Positions 47,901 through 62,044 are shown, numbered from the stretch's first letter. The stretch: DNA of 64,000 nucleotides from Paralvinella palmiformis (GCA_025642065.1 JAODUP010000220.1:62001-126000); one strand, 5' to 3'. A program made the numbers and translations. Notes: generated by a model from the letters alone, not told the origin.

Positions 47901-48568
47901 ATTCTCACAAGAACAATAATTTATGTGTATAATTTCATAAACCATTCAAACTTACAGCTAAATTATCCTGTCACGCATTCTAACTACAGTAGTTAAACTA
48001 TGTTTTTAAATGTATTCAATATCTCATTCCCATTTTGTTGATGTATTATTAAGATCTGTACTTGTTACAGTTGTAATGCATATGAACAATTTTTATCACT
48101 TTACCTAACATGTAAACAGTTGCATTGTATGTTGACAATTAATATCTGAAAGAGGTATGCTCCATGGGGATTTAGCATTCATGTTTGATTACACACACCT
48201 AAAAACCATGTTATCAATTGGTATATTGTGCATTGCTTCAGCAGGTGCTGCCACCTGGAGAATCCAACACAAAATATAAGGTCTTCAAAAACAACTTTAA
48301 ACACGTCAAGTTTTGATACGCAGAATAACAGCCATGATCTATAAATGGCATTAATTGACCACAATAACCAGTCAGTTCATAAAGTATCTATATCTGTCAT
48401 CCATCATATTTAGAAATGATTGTTTCTGGAAACATTTATTGTATATATGGTGTCTCCGATCAGTTGGTGTGGGTTTAATATCTGGTTGTAGCTTTCTTAT
48501 TGATATAATGAAAAGTCTTCAAAGAACTTTATGTTTTCCGTTATTACCAGAGCAGCTACACCACTGCA

Positions 48569-48640
48569 TCATCATCATCATCATAATCATCATCATCATT
48601 ATCAGCATCATTAGTTTTATTATTATCATCAGGGCATGCT
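48569..48640. repeat. (CAT/ATT)n low-complexity tract
   Basis: Imperfect CATCAT/ATTATC trinucleotides. They create a low-complexity open frame that is not a gene. Confidence 0.85.
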
Positions 48641-50242
48641 GCATCCTTCACATGCCGTTATCTGTCTTTAATCTGGGAGAAGGAGGATTGAATGGACCCT
48701 AAACTATTAGGGACCAATTGGGTGGGGTGGGTGATGGTTTTAAAAGAGTATGGATATCTCTACTAATCTATGATTAGTCTCTGATTCTGGCTGTTGAATG
48801 ATGAGTGATTTTACGGTGACAATCCATCATTCTTAAAACTGAAATTATGTTTCAACAATCTATATTTTGGAGGGGGTTCCCTAGTACGTGTGTGTGTGTG
48901 TTCAGGTAGGTACTAAAGTTGTAGATTTGTCATATTAGTTTAACAGTATATAAGTTTTAATCTTATGCTGGATACGTAGGAGTATCTTAAATTTAGCGAT
49001 ATATGAAGAGACCATTGTACAGAGAACCTGTACAGTAGCTTTTCAGTCTAACAAAATAATTTTCTAATGATTCTTTTAAGTCAATACATTACATAATTCT
49101 TAAAAGCTAATCACTTATACAGTTCTGGTGGCTGACAATTAACAGACTATAAACGCAGTGCATCGAATTCCCGGTTTTCCTTCTTATTTCCTATTTTTGA
49201 GCCCACTTCCGACATTCTCCTATCATTTAATATTAAAAATCCCGTGGAATCAGCTCACTTTTTTCCTTCAGAGATTGTGGTCATTGTCAGTAGTTCATGA
49301 TTCAGAGATAGCTACTGACTGTGTACAGACCTATTGTTGACTAATCTCTTCATATTGTTTCATCCCGGGGGGGGGGGGTGATTACGTACAAACGTCTGGA
49401 CATTCCTAGATGACGAGTCCTGGTAAAGTGTTAGATGATGTCTTCCCGTTCCCTGGTCTGATTGAGTCTGTGTCTGTAGACATGAAGTGTTTGCCAAATA
49501 TTTATTTCTTAATCCTTATTTACAGATTTCTTTACTTTCTGATCTACTAGGGATGTTTTCTTTCACGTTATATTATACTAAGGCTGAAATAGGATTTGAA
49601 GTCAGTTGTCAGCTCCGTGTGTGTGTGTGCGTGCGTGCGTGTGTCCATATAGAGAGACCCACCACAGCTGAGCCATCAAAAAATAAGCCCAGCTCTCTGT
49701 GTACCATAATTACTGTCCTGTTTATTGGGTGTGTCCTTGGTATTGTAGTAATTAAGCGTTGAGGCCGTTAACTCCAGGCATCATACTGTATGAACATCGA
49801 GGGATAAAGCCGAGTCCGGGCAAGATTTCAGGTCTAGAACACGCTCGCGCGGCCTTGCCAGTTCTCTAACGGGGATTTTTCTGGTAGACTTTTTGGCCTT
49901 CGTTTGTTGGGGAGCAGGAATTTAAATTTCACCAAGACTTGTTTTGTGTCGGCGTGTTTTATGAACTCGGAGATCAAAGGCATTTGTCACACTACTGACA
50001 GTTATATACCAAGCTTTACTGGTAAACTGGATCTGAGTTGATGTTGATGTTGTTGTGAGATTGATATCCTGGAGGGGGGGGGCGGCGGCTGTGATTTAAA
50101 TCCCACAAGCTTAGCATATGCCGATGTTTTAAATAAAGCATTCGACTAGATAGAAGGTGTTTGTTATCTCTGAAAACAGCGGTATCCTTGAGACATAATT
50201 TACTACTGAATTTATCCTTATATCAGTCTGGATGACCTCTTA

Positions 50243-50245
<3 letters not shown>

Positions 50246-50278
<33 letters not shown>

Positions 50279-50305
50279 ATGTGTGTGTGCGTGCGTGCGT
50301 GTGTG
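50246..50305. repeat. (GT)n tract with GC interruptions
   Basis: Roughly 28 alternating purine-pyrimidine units, mainly GT, with GCGTGCGT near the end. Confidence 0.9.
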
Positions 50306-50804
50306 AGTCACTGACTAACAATTTGTCTTCATAATCAGCTGTAAGTTATAAGGAGTTTAAGATTTAGAATACATAACAAAATGTCTGATAAATATGATCT
50401 CAACAGCCACCAATGACAATAAACAATGACCTTACTATATACCCCCCCCCCTTCGTCATCTGCCATCAGTGTCGTCATGGTGACAATTATAAAAAAATGT
50501 GGCCAACATGTCACTTGTCTACTCATGTCATCACTTGTGTAATCCGGCCATAATGAACAAGTAACTTAGTTGACCTGATTAGAGACAGTTTACTCCGTAT
50601 CCGAGATGTTTGTTCTCAATAGACTCTATCTGTTTTATAATAATTTGACGGCATTGTTGTTATTGTTGTTGTTAGTGATGGTGGTGGTGTTGAGGCAGCC
50701 ATGTTGTAGGTTGTGAGGCATCAAGGACTCAGTTGGTCAAGATTTGTATTCAGATGTCTCCGGTTCGGAGACTAGTGGTAACTGTTAGAAGCCTTAGTAG
50801 TAAG

Positions 50805-50976
50805 ATGTTCGATGTTTTAGGGTCACTTTTGTGCACATGGTAGACTAAATGGGCCGAGCGACCCCCAAAGGTAATGAAGCAAAGTCAGAGATGAAACGCC
50901 CTTCAGATATGCACACGCCGAGATTCGAACGTGGGTGGTAGTGATCTGTGATCCAACACGCTACAGCTAAACCATG
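50805..50976 (-). mobile_element. tRNA-derived SINE (group A), inverted, full length
   Basis: The reverse complement of the 38825 element. It contains GTGCACATGGTAGACTAAAT, GGTAATGAAGCAAAGTCAGA, CCGAGATTCGAACGTGGGTG (B box) and GTGATCCAACACGCTACAGC (A-box side). Head and body are both present. Confidence 0.75.
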
Positions 50977-52184
50977 GAGTAATATATTTAACTCTGAACT
51001 TAAATAATGAGTCATCTACACCTGGGTGAGCTCTGGTTCAGATCTACATTATGTAAATATGATTGACGGCAATGAGTTTTAATATACTTCCCCCAGGAGG
51101 GGGGGTGGGGTGGCTATGATGACAACAAAATTATGCTGGTCCCATAGTCTAGTAGAATATGAATCGTTTAGAGCATCACATTATGGATGTGGACCGTATA
51201 TTAATGCAATAAAAACAAATAAGAAGCCAGACATTGAGCTAACACTTGATGTCACCTTTTTTCAGGATTGTGATGACGTCATCATTAATTGAGCACAATT
51301 TACATTCCTAAAATATCTAGATCTAGGGACATCTGTACCTAATTACCTTTGATCTACATTGACTACTAGCGTTTAAGTGTGGCATCTGGGTCAGTGATAA
51401 ATAGCTTACAACAAACACTATATAGTATAACCTGTCTTTATCACCACCTGTCCTGACTGACCACTTGTTTAAAAAGGCTAAAGTTGGTCCCCAGAATGTT
51501 AAAACATTCTTTCCTCGGGTATGATGGAACCTACCTATGAAAGGTGCCCATTTTTGAAGACGACTTGAATTTATCCCAGATAGTCTCTTAAGATGGGTTT
51601 AATGAAATAACATATTTAATCTTTATAGTAATACTGGAATGGTAAAGGAATGTGTAAATATTGTATAAATATTGCAGCTAACATGATTATGTATCAAAGT
51701 GCTTAGAGCATTTAATCTTCATTGATGTTTAAAGATTACATAAGGTTTATTAAAATATTAATAATGATGATAATAATAATAATAAATTACTGAAGGTATG
51801 GAGGTTGAGGTAAATCACAGAATGACCAAGTGAAGACTATATATTACCATAAATACCCAATTTGGTTAGATAAATGTAAATAACTTAATTAATCTGATGA
51901 GTAGATATTATCTTTTAAGTGCGTCAATATTTCTGACATTGACACATGTCAATTGAGCCGCCAACTTCTATATATATTACTCTCATTATATATATGACAA
52001 TGTCAGAGGTCAAAGGGTACAGAGCAAGCCGGGGTTATCATTTATGTTATTATTTATATCAAGACATCAGACTGAGATATACAAATAATGACTAATAAAG
52101 TCTGTAAATTATAACATGTCAACTACCAAATACTCCTTTACTTATAGAAATGTCTATATAGGTCATGTTTATAAAACTCTACAG

Positions 52185-52400
52185 CTTTCTTTACACATAT
52201 ATAAATCCTCTCCAAACTTTTAGTATTTTTAATAGTAAGTCTATCTTTTGGTTTAATGTTTGCTTTTCTTTGGTTTCTTTATCATTGAGTTTTGTAACCG
52301 TTGGATATAATTGAGAACTGATCAGAGATTTGTTTGAGGTTTATAGGACGCCTTTCCAACCAAAATGGGACAAACTGGGAATAATACTGTAAACGTCATT
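52185..52400 (+). repeat. Dispersed repeat copy 2 (empty site for the 47431 SINE)
   Basis: It matches the flanks of the SINE at 47431-47810 across the insertion point without interruption (CTTTTAGTATTTTTAATAGT) and continues through CTTTCCAACCAAAATGGGAC. Confidence 0.75.
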
Positions 52401-53029
52401 TATGCTTCAAAATAATTTCCCTTTTTTGGTTGAAAACAAATATTGGAATTTTTGCTTAATTTTTCTAAATTAAAATCCATGATTTGATGTGCTTACTAGT
52501 TGGTTCTTTCATATAAACCCCCCCACCCCCCAAAGGATTGGTTGAATGGTGATGCACCATTATGGATTATGGTTGAAATGTGATCGATTTTGTGGATTAT
52601 AGTTAAATGGTGGAGGATTAGTGTTGAATGCCTATGGATTATGGTGGAATGGTAATGGATTATTGTAGACTACATGTCTTTATATTTGGCAGCCAGTAAT
52701 AATATGCTCCCTGGTTGTACCGATCCAACAATTAAACAGCGCTGATTTTCCATTGGCTGTAACAAAACTGGACAAAATTCTTAGAGCAGTTTTACTGAGT
52801 TTCTTTCTTGGAACTTAATATGGTTTTTCTATTTCTTTTTTCTTCTTCTGAAATCAAGCGAGTAGTTTATCCCCTATAAGTTCGGAAAGATATGGAAGAA
52901 ATGCAGATCCCTATAGAAATTATTTAACAAAATAATCTAAATCCCCTTTATTTAGAGAACTTACATGTCATTGTTCCATTTGTATTTGGAAAGCCATAAA
53001 ACAATGATCTCTTAAATTTACTCATTTAA

Positions 53030-53033
<4 letters not shown>

Positions 53034-53072
<39 letters not shown>
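53034..53072. repeat. (TA)n microsatellite
   Basis: About 19 TA units. Confidence 0.95.
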
Positions 53073-53074
<2 letters not shown>

Positions 53075-55586
53075 GCTTCACTAACTCAAAGAACATACAA
53101 TACCATTGCTGTTGACATGTAATGTTTACATTATAGTGAAATTGTGACTCATGGTGATTTAATCCCAGCTGTTTAAATTCAGTTTCTCAAGGAATTGGAT
53201 GATCAGTACTTATACCATGATTTTGGTATCTGAATGGATTCGGAAGAAAAGAATTGCTCAAAAAGTTATCTTAAATTTTTTTCTCGGTAGTAACTACTTT
53301 ATATCCATGTTTCTTCCCACTGATGGGAAAAATGTCTTCCTTACTCAAAGAGAACCAATAATACTTGATACAGTCAGTAAGTGGGAGTGAATGAATGTTC
53401 TAGTCATTTTTTAGTGTGGCATTAAATTATTATTATTACAAAAATGACCATTGCAATGTTTACTGTTTACACATCACATGTGTGTTGGCACGCCACTAAC
53501 TCCAACCATCCTGTCACACAACGGACACACCAGTCAGTGTGATGTAACTCCCAAGTTATAACGCTCCAGTCTTTGATGATGCTGGCCATATGGAAATCAT
53601 AGTAATTATCATCATAATTTATTGGCTGAGTTCATCCATTATAGCATGGGCCGAATATTGTTTTTATGGCTAATATATGCAGGACTGAGATGTGACCAAA
53701 ATCTGAATCGACACACGCAACATGTATACTTGGCAAAACATGCGTTATCTTTGTTATAAGCACAGGGTTTTTTTCCATAATACATATTGAGCACCACCCA
53801 CACTAATGGAGTGAGAAGTTTTTTTTTTAGTTTTGTGGATCATATTTGTTTTATATTCGTCACTGCTATGATGACAGCGTAGATGACGTGTGCACATCGG
53901 AAGCGGAGAGTCGAATGGTGAGGGCATTGAAATCACCATTGTTGACAGCCATTTGGCAAATTTATCATTCCTCTGAAAAATGGAGGCATTGTTTTCTAGC
54001 ATGTCTGAACCATTATTTGGCAATGAATCTATTTATTACGTCTTGTGATTTCTCAGTTTGTTTAAAGCACAGACTTCGGCTGGAGTACAGTATTCATCTC
54101 TGTTTGAAGCATTCGTTTGTTTTGACCTTCTTAGTTTATGATATGTTTGCATGTTATATTTTCCAGTAGTATCTGGTATTGTTGGGTTTTATTTTTGTAC
54201 CAGATACTTTTTGAAATTGATAACTAACATTTTTTGTGTTTTTTTTTTTTTGTTATACTTTTTCGGGAGGGGGTTAAAGTGCGATTTACGATCTAACTGT
54301 TCACTTGAGTCTGAATGTTATTCACTAGGTTGTGGTAAATATTCATGAACGTGAATACCAATATAATTATATGTATTTACTAACTTCAGATTAATTGTAT
54401 GTGCTATTATTTTATACAAACAGCCACCTTAATGTCATCATGGGTTATTTCTTGCTTTCTTGGCCATTTGGATTTTTTTTCCATCCCTACCTTTTACCAC
54501 AATGTTAATATGTGATTTTGTTTACATTTTTGTTTTGTTTGCCATTAGAAATATAATTCGTCCAGTTCATAGTTCAGTACATGTTTATTCTATGGTTGAC
54601 ATTAAGGTACAATCATAAACATATATAAAGTTCTGAAGTAAACATAAAATATAAGTTTGACTTAACCGAATCATTCTTTTTAGATCTGAGAAACACAGAC
54701 ATTGTATGAAACACGTCAGAAAAGACAAACTTTGAAATATTCTCTAATCATCAGTTATATATAGTGTATTATGGGTGAGCTTTGATCATACACAAAATAT
54801 GCTTCACATAAAGATATCATGCCTGAGTTAGACAGGTTATCAAAAATAGTTTAAATGGAACAACATAAATATAAGCACATTTAAAAAAGTTTATTAATGT
54901 TCTCAATCTGAAAGAAAAACATGATAAACTATTTATGAGGTTTATAACTGTAATGACAACAAGTACATTTGAAGAGTATTAAAGAGTCATTTAAATGTCA
55001 GAAATGACAATTACATCGTAAAGGTTTAGGTAACTATACCTTTAATCATATGTTGTAGAGCTTAGCATCTAATAATACTCCATTGTATATGTTACTTGTA
55101 AGTTCTGTTTTAGTGATTTATATTTATAAATTATTTTAAGATGTGCTTGGAAAACGGTATATTTATAACTAAATACAGATAAACAGGACTGTACATCTTT
55201 ACCAAATATTACATCTGATTTATCTAGTCACTTTTTCCCGTGTATATTCATTCAGTGGACAACATCAAGTACTGATAGTTCTGTTTCCTTTTTTAAATCC
55301 TTTAGACTAAGACTAAACAGACTGTTATGATTTTTATATGCTATGATGAAATATTATTAGTGTTAGTTTGTCATTCAGTTTTGATCCAGACTTCATCATA
55401 TTTCTAGACACTATAATATGACATCTATAGCTAATCAGTTTTGAGACTTTTTGTTAGTTACCATCTTAAGTCTCTCCTTAGAGATCTTCTTAAATTTAGC
55501 AAATATTTCCTGTTTAAAAAACTCCTATTTTAAGAACGTCGTTGTAGACAGTCCTAAAAGATTTTTTCCTCATATCAGCAGTATAT

Positions 55587-55589
<3 letters not shown>

Positions 55590-55627
<38 letters not shown>

Positions 55628-55637
55628 GTGAGTGAGT
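55590..55637. repeat. (GA)n tract followed by (GAGT)n
   Basis: About 17 GA units grading into GTGAGTGAGTGA, just before an inverted SINE-like segment. Confidence 0.9.
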
Positions 55638-55639
55638 CA

Positions 55640-55800
55640 TCTGTTTAGCTTCTGCACTCAGGTCACACCAGGATATATCGCTGAGAAGCGACTCCCAAGT
55701 GATACAATCCAGAAACACAGCCGTCTGTCGATCTCAAACCACAGACCTGAAGGTTTGCAATGCTGTGTTCTAACCACTGCATTATTAGAACAGGCATTTG
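55640..55800 (-). mobile_element. tRNA-derived SINE, inverted
   Basis: The reverse complement reads an A-box-like GCAGTGGTTAGAACACAGCA and a B-box-like TCTGTGGTTTGAGATC, the same layout as the head at 19966. The remainder towards 55640 is the body. Boundaries approximate. Confidence 0.55.
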
Positions 55801-56669
55801 ATGAGAGAATATCAGTATAAGTTGTGCTGGCTATAACCTGTTAATCTGTTCATCTATAGATGGTGTTATTGTTATGTGTCTCATCAGCAAACACACCTTG
55901 ACCGTATTTGGTTTTAAATTGAACAATGTAGAAGTCCTATTTCTGACGTAAACTTAGATCTCACACGATATAATGGTAATCTACTCACCAGTGAAAGTTT
56001 CTTTTTATATTAACACTCCCACATCATTGGTTTAAACTCAATCCAGATCATTTAATATATATACCACAAGATAGCTGTCTATCAGCTGGATCTTTGTAGT
56101 ATATTATGTGACTACTGCGGTGTACCTTATAAACTTGATGATATTTGTCTAGGTATGACCTGGTTGTCCTCATTATCTATGTTACACCTGTGTCTATTTA
56201 TGAGGTTGACAAATATGGTAACTGTCTGGATAGGTGTTAAGGTCTTATCTGGTCAGAATATGTACTACAGAATAGATCAGGCAGGGTTAATAAACAGATC
56301 TGGATGCTAAATTCAGGGATCCCCCCCCCCATCCTCTTACTACTAACATTAAATAAATATATTTTGCTAGTCCTGAAAAATACACCCCACGTGCCAGTGT
56401 GCCAAGCTGTAATGTTTACCTAGAAGTGTTTCTAGGAAATATCAGCATCCAGGTTAATGTGTGTTTGTTAAGTATAACATCTGTTAATGTGATAAGCCAC
56501 TCACAGTTACTGAACCACCCCCCTCCATACAGACAGTGCTGGGTTATGTTACCAGTACCAGAGTACAGTTATATATGAGATGGTAACATATTGGGTCTGT
56601 AACAGTCTTAAGAAGTTAGCTTTTTAAACAACTTTTTGGCTAACACATTGGCCATTAACTGTTGATGGT

Positions 56670-57140
56670 GAATTGCTGTGAGTCTGTTGTTGTTATTGTT
56701 GTTGCTTTTGCTTCTTGTCATGTTGTAGTTATTGCTGATTTTATTGCTGTTGTTGGTGTTGCTGCTGCTACAACTACTCTAGTTATTGCCGTTGTTCATG
56801 TTGCTGTGGTTGTTGTTACTACAAATCTCGTTTTGATGTTATTTCTGTTGCTGTGTTTGTCGTTGCTGCTCTTCTTATTGCTCAGATTATTGTTATTTTG
56901 GTTGGTTATTTTAGTGCTTGCCTCTGTTGTTGTTGTTGTTGTTACCCTTGCCGTTGGCCCAACATGGCTTCATTGTTGTTGTTGTTGTTGTTAATGGTGA
57001 TGGTGGTGTTGTTAATACTGCCCCTTAAGTTTGGTTGCTACTGATGTTCTTTCCACTGACATTGTTGTTGTCATATTTGTTGCTGCTACTGGTTACCAAG
57101 CTACGTGTTGTTTCTAATGTTGTTGTTGTTGTTGAGGTTC
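56670..57140. repeat. (GTT)n/(TGC)n trinucleotide-rich tract
   Basis: Interrupted GTT, GTTGCT and GCTGCT repeats extend over about 470 bp. They keep all three frames open and give valine/leucine-rich pseudo-proteins with no other signal. Another pure (TTG)n run is at 57650-57671. Confidence 0.85.
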
Positions 57141-58990
57141 TCCCGGAGTCAGCTGGAAGTTTTCATACAATGTTGTCAATTTTTTTCCCTCAGCCAGAAA
57201 GTAACTTCTTGTTCTGGGATAATGGTGTTAATTGTTTTCCAAAATGTCGGCTGTCTCTAAGAGACCCTACTCGGTTATGTAACATTCAGGGAAGAGATGT
57301 TTTGTTGAGAGTCAGATTTAATCATTTTGGGCTATTTCTCTCTCACGTATGACTGTTTTATAACAGCCGACGAGGCCATTGTATGTTTGTGTAAATAGGA
57401 GTGTTATGTGTTCATGCCAGTAGCGTTGTATTACTTTAGAAAGGCATCATATCTGACCTTAAATAAGAACATATATTCAGGTGCATATTAATGGAGTGTT
57501 TTCAGTTATCTACCTGTACCTGGTATACATGTGTTAGCGTACCTATTATATTGGTACCTCTATCATGTGCTGTATTTGTATTGTATATCTGTTATGTACA
57601 ATATCGTTATGTATCAGTTTATTAGTGTTTAATTATTAGTGATTATTGTGTTGTTGTTGTTGTTGTTGTTGTGATAACAAATCCACCATATCATCCTGTT
57701 AAGTGTACATCCTCATTAGTTAACCAATCCTATAAGCAATCTGATTGGCTGATGATAAGTTTATCATCAGTGGTCCATGGTGTACCTAGAATTATCAATG
57801 AGGCAATGGACACAATAATAAACTAAGTTCTGGTTTATATCAGTTAATGTTGGTCAACATAATCCCTCAATCTACACCCTACCCCCCCCCCCACTCCACC
57901 CGCCCGCCCAGAGACAACTACTGGCGACTTAAGGAATCTGAGTGTTAATTAATGTACGTTAAATCGATTGTTATATGTTAATAAAGCTTTTGATAGTGGG
58001 TGGACTTTTGGTATCCAACTCATTCATCATAATTAACGCCGTGTTGAATAATAATAATCATCATCATCAGACTTAGGTAATTTATTAATAACTTACCGTT
58101 AGGCAATAAGTTTACTAAGTGCGCTGTCACTTCGTCTGTTACAATGTTACTCCCTAGACGGTGGATTAAGCTTAGTTACGCGCTACCAGTAATCATGTCG
58201 CAACAAGTACCAGTTCTCGGAAAATGTTCTTCAGAAATGATTCGATATCTTACTACAATTGCCTCAAGGTGATATCCTTCTCCAACAGATGAGATGAGAT
58301 AAGATACTGCGGTTTGTTTATAGAGCGGTAATCTTTACTCTTCTTGTCAGAGGAGATCGATAGCCGTTGCTCGACGGACAGAAAGATTTTAAACAGAAAA
58401 AAATCTCTGCCAGTAATCATAAACATTATTGGATTAGTGCTTCCTTCCAGCAGAATGTTGACATAATACAATACAATCTATTGTTATTTGGTTTGTACAG
58501 TAAACTATACCTAATATGATTGTAGTTATTGGTAATAAAGTCACCACGGGGGGGGGGGCGTATGTTTGGCTGGGTGTATTTTTCCCGAGGCCATTTTTGG
58601 CTTTGTGTATTAAGCGGTGGTGAGTTTTAGTCCAAAGTGGTGGAGATAGTAATGTTACGATCTTCTTCAATCTTATTCAACTTTCCTGTTTAGATTCTGT
58701 GAGATGAGATCTTATTGAAAACTAGTTGGTTAAAGATAACCTCAGAGTATTATTATATCATTATTTAATAGTAGCCTGATAACAGTGCTGTATAAACCTA
58801 CTCAGTCACGTGTCCATATTACAACGTCTTCGGGTTTGCAACCGGGAAGCTTTATCATGCCTCCTTCAGGAATTGAACTAGTATACAAATGTACAAATTG
58901 GGAAATAAAATAATCTGAATGCATTTATAAGATGATCAGGTTAAAATTATTGTATTATGTATTAAAACTGTTGTTGTAAAGCTTTTTAAA

Positions 58991-59119
58991 GATGATGATT
59001 GATGTTTTACGCCCATTTTTCTGCACATGGTAGGGTAAATGGACCTAGCCATCTCCAAAGGTAATGAAGTGAAATCAAAGATGAAACACCCTTCAGATAT
59101 GCCCACGCCGAGATTTTAA
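58991..59119 (-). mobile_element. SINE body (group A), inverted, 5'-truncated
   Basis: The reverse complement of the group A body (CTGCACATGGTAGGGTAAAT, GGTAATGAAGTGAAATCAAA). It stops inside the tRNA head at CCGAGATTTT. A TTTTAAAGA word near 58984 and again near 59114 may be the target duplication. Confidence 0.7.
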
Positions 59120-59688
59120 AGAGTGATATTAATATATAAACAAATTGTTAAATGAATGTCAGCTTGTTACATTAATCCTCCCATGGTATCAGTTTTATCA
59201 GTGTACCATTATTTTATTATGAAACATGGCCTAAGAGAACATGCTCAAAAACATCTTGATTCATTCATAAATACAGGTGATTGTCATGGCAGGGTTTAAT
59301 AATGAATAGCCAAAGGTAGCAACTGAATTGATTACAGAGAGGGGGGGGAGTCTTCAATGTTACATAACCAGGCTTAACGGTCTCTTAAAACAGGTTGTTC
59401 ATTAATACAGGTTGTCATGAGGACAGATGTTACTGTATGTAAATTAATTTCTCCTATTCAGGCATTTTGTTTATAATACATGATGTATTTTGATCTGACA
59501 TTATAATTATGTTGAATAACATAATATAAATGAACAGTGTTTTATATATGATGTCTTACTTGACTTAATAATAATAATAATTATTATTATTAAATTTATT
59601 ATTATTATAAATTAATAATAATATAAATTTAATTATGGTGACTAATTTGTAAAGGTCATTCTATAAAAAAGCAAAAATTAAATCTCTC

Positions 59689-59690
<2 letters not shown>

Positions 59691-59720
<30 letters not shown>
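59691..59720. repeat. (TA)n microsatellite
   Basis: About 15 TA units. A TAA/TTA palindromic cluster lies just upstream at 59565-59640. Confidence 0.95.
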
Positions 59721-59723
<3 letters not shown>

Positions 59724-59874
59724 TCCAGTGTTTTATTTCCGCCCCCACACCCTATATGACTCTGTATAATCCAGTAACGCTGACCTGTAGGACTCCAAAT
59801 AGACAATAATCCATCACCAGTTACAGTGTACTTAATGACTCCTGAGTCATCCAATGACCAGTAGATAGGAAACT

Positions 59875-59935
59875 GATAGATTTGAACCTGATTTGAACAA
59901 AACTTTAACCACTGAGCCAGACTGTGACCAGTTAA
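59875..59935 (-). mobile_element. tRNA-like SINE head fragment, inverted
   Basis: The reverse complement shows CTCAGTGGTTAAAGTTTTGT and CAGGTTCAAATC, which are A- and B-box-like. The fragment is short and diverged. Confidence 0.4.
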
Positions 59936-60299
59936 TATGTAACTAGTATCAGTGATCTGGGAATGTTTTATTTTCTTGATCGTTTTTAATTATAGTCTAA
60001 TAGATATGGTTGATTAGATATAATCACCACATGGTAGTTTGTATGTTGATTGATCTATTTTGACTTATTGGTCCTTGGTCTCTCTGTGCCTCTCACTTGT
60101 TGGTGTATGGAGACTTCTGGAGGGAGAAAGTGGCATATTTCTCTCGACTGTCTGTGGGTTTATCATCGCCGGAAGTGTTTGACTTATGGACACAACTGTG
60201 TTAGATCAGAGAGATTATAAAATGTTAGATATGTAGCTAATGGAACTATCTGTCTCTCCGTCTGTGTGTGTGTGTGTGTCTGTTTGTGCGGCTCTCACC

Positions 60300-60333
<34 letters not shown>

Positions 60334-60904
60334 ACGTGCGCGCTCGGATGGATGGGGGTGGATGGGTATCAGCCAGCCAGCCAGCTTTCATTACATACCT
60401 GGAATGACTGTGTCGGTGGAGACAAGTCGAGCAATAACTGGGAGATGAGCAAATATCTGAGATAGTTGGCATAGTTCTGTCTCCCTAGTCTAGTTCTAGA
60501 CCAGGTTCATCCTTCCCTACAAGTCATTTAACCTTCTCGGCTGATTGTATATAGCTGACCAGAGACAATGGTAGATGGTGATGTTTCGGTATCGGGGAGG
60601 GTGTTTCCGGAAGGGTCGGGGGGGGGGGATCCCAACCCTCCCCCTCTCTGGAACCCCTGGGATAACACCTGCTGTGTTTTGCTGATTAAAATAACAGGTC
60701 AGAGGCTCCGGCTGTAATTGGCTATATCAGACCAGTCTGTGCTAATCAGAGTTACCTTGTCAGGTGGGAAAACAAAAAGATGGTTACTTGATCCTGGCTC
60801 AGTGTTATAACTATCTGGAGTCAGGATTATAATGTGTTGGCTGATACTGTGTCTGGTAGTTTGTTCTGGTACGATCTCTCCCCTTCAGTGAGAGCGAAAG
60901 TGTA

Positions 60905-60960
60905 TGTGTGTGTGTGTGTGTGTACGCGCGCGCGTGCGTGTGTGTGTGCGCGCGCGCGTA
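60905..60960. repeat. (TG)n/(CG)n alternating tract
   Basis: Nearly uninterrupted purine-pyrimidine alternation including ACGCGCGCGCGTGCG and GCGCGCGCGCGT, a classic Z-DNA-prone composition. Confidence 0.9.
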
Positions 60961-61009
60961 TGTAACAAGATACGGCTCGAAAATAAAGATTAGTGCTTAT
61001 GTCATCATC

Positions 61010-61031
61010 ATCATCATCATCATCATCATCA
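61010..61031. repeat. (ATC)n microsatellite
   Basis: About seven ATC units. Confidence 0.9.
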
Positions 61032-61166
61032 GTTTTTACTCAAACCCATACAACACATAGTGACTCATATTGTGACTGTAATGGCTTTAAAAAATTTATT
61101 TTAGGTCCCAAGAGAACAAGAGAGACAGTGTCACCCTGTTGTAGTATGTCATTATTACTGGTCTAG

Positions 61167-61194
61167 CCGCGCGCGCGCGCGTGTGTGTGTGTGT
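61167..61194. repeat. (CG)n-(TG)n alternating tract
   Basis: CCGCGCGCGCGCGCG runs directly into TGTGTGTGTGTG. Confidence 0.9.
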
Positions 61195-61589
61195 TGTATG
61201 GGTACAGATCTAATAAGCACTTTGTCACTGTCATAACACGTAATAAACTTTGTCACCATGGCAACAAATAAACAAGTTGATTGTCTCCAGATTGTCCCAT
61301 TCTATTGATCTGCTATCTGTATGATATATGACAACTATATAGATAAATGGATGATACACTGCCAGTGTCCTCATCATATAATTATTATAATAGCTGAGTT
61401 ATGTGTGACCTATTAGTGGTCAGTGATTGTCAGTATACGACATACAGGTAAAACCGTAACATGTTAACTCTCCTAAAAGATCACTAAATATAGAATGCTG
61501 CTAAGGGTGGTCTCTTAAGACAGGTTGTACTATAATTGATTTGCTACATCTGATTGTATGGAAATGTGATAGTACTGATATTTATGTTG

Positions 61590-62005
61590 TCATGGTGGTA
61601 TTGCTGATGATGGTAATGATGATGATGGTAATGATGATGGTGGTAATGATGATGATGATGATGGTGGTAATGCTGATAATGATGATGATGGTAATGATGA
61701 TGATGGTAATGATTATTGTAGTAATGGTAATGATGATAACAATGATGATGGTAATGGTGATGATGGTAATGATGATGAGGGTAATGGTGCTGATTGTGCT
61801 GATGGTGGTAATGGTGATGATGATGGTGCTGGTACAGATGATGGTATTGATGATGGTAGTAATGGTGATGATGGTAATGGCGATGATAGTGCTGAAGATG
61901 GTAATGATGATAATAATGATGATGGCACTGATGATGGTGATGATGGTACTGATGATGGTAATGGTGATGGTAGTACTGATGATGATGGTAATGGTGATGG
62001 TCAGT
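61590..62005. repeat. (GATGGTAAT)n-type trinucleotide tract
   Basis: About 415 bp of GAT, GGT and AAT triplets in variable order. It keeps all frames open on both strands and yields methionine/valine-rich or serine/proline-rich artefact frames. It ends about 45 bp before the 38-bp satellite. Confidence 0.9.
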
Positions 62006-62044
62006 AAGTTGCTGTAAGTATTAGCTAAAGTTAATCATCATTCA

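Noticed and set aside
53846..54169. 107-residue open frame on the + strand
   Set aside because: No recognisable domain, no repeat of a known family and no flanking exons.
56662..57352. Overlapping open frames of 63-110 residues, rich in valine and leucine
   Set aside because: Produced by GTT/TGC trinucleotide repeats. No conserved motif and no splice context.
61541..62017. 158-residue open frame
   Set aside because: Only methionine, valine and a few other residues from a GAT/GGT/AAT tract. Open frames occur on both strands, so it is low-complexity noise.
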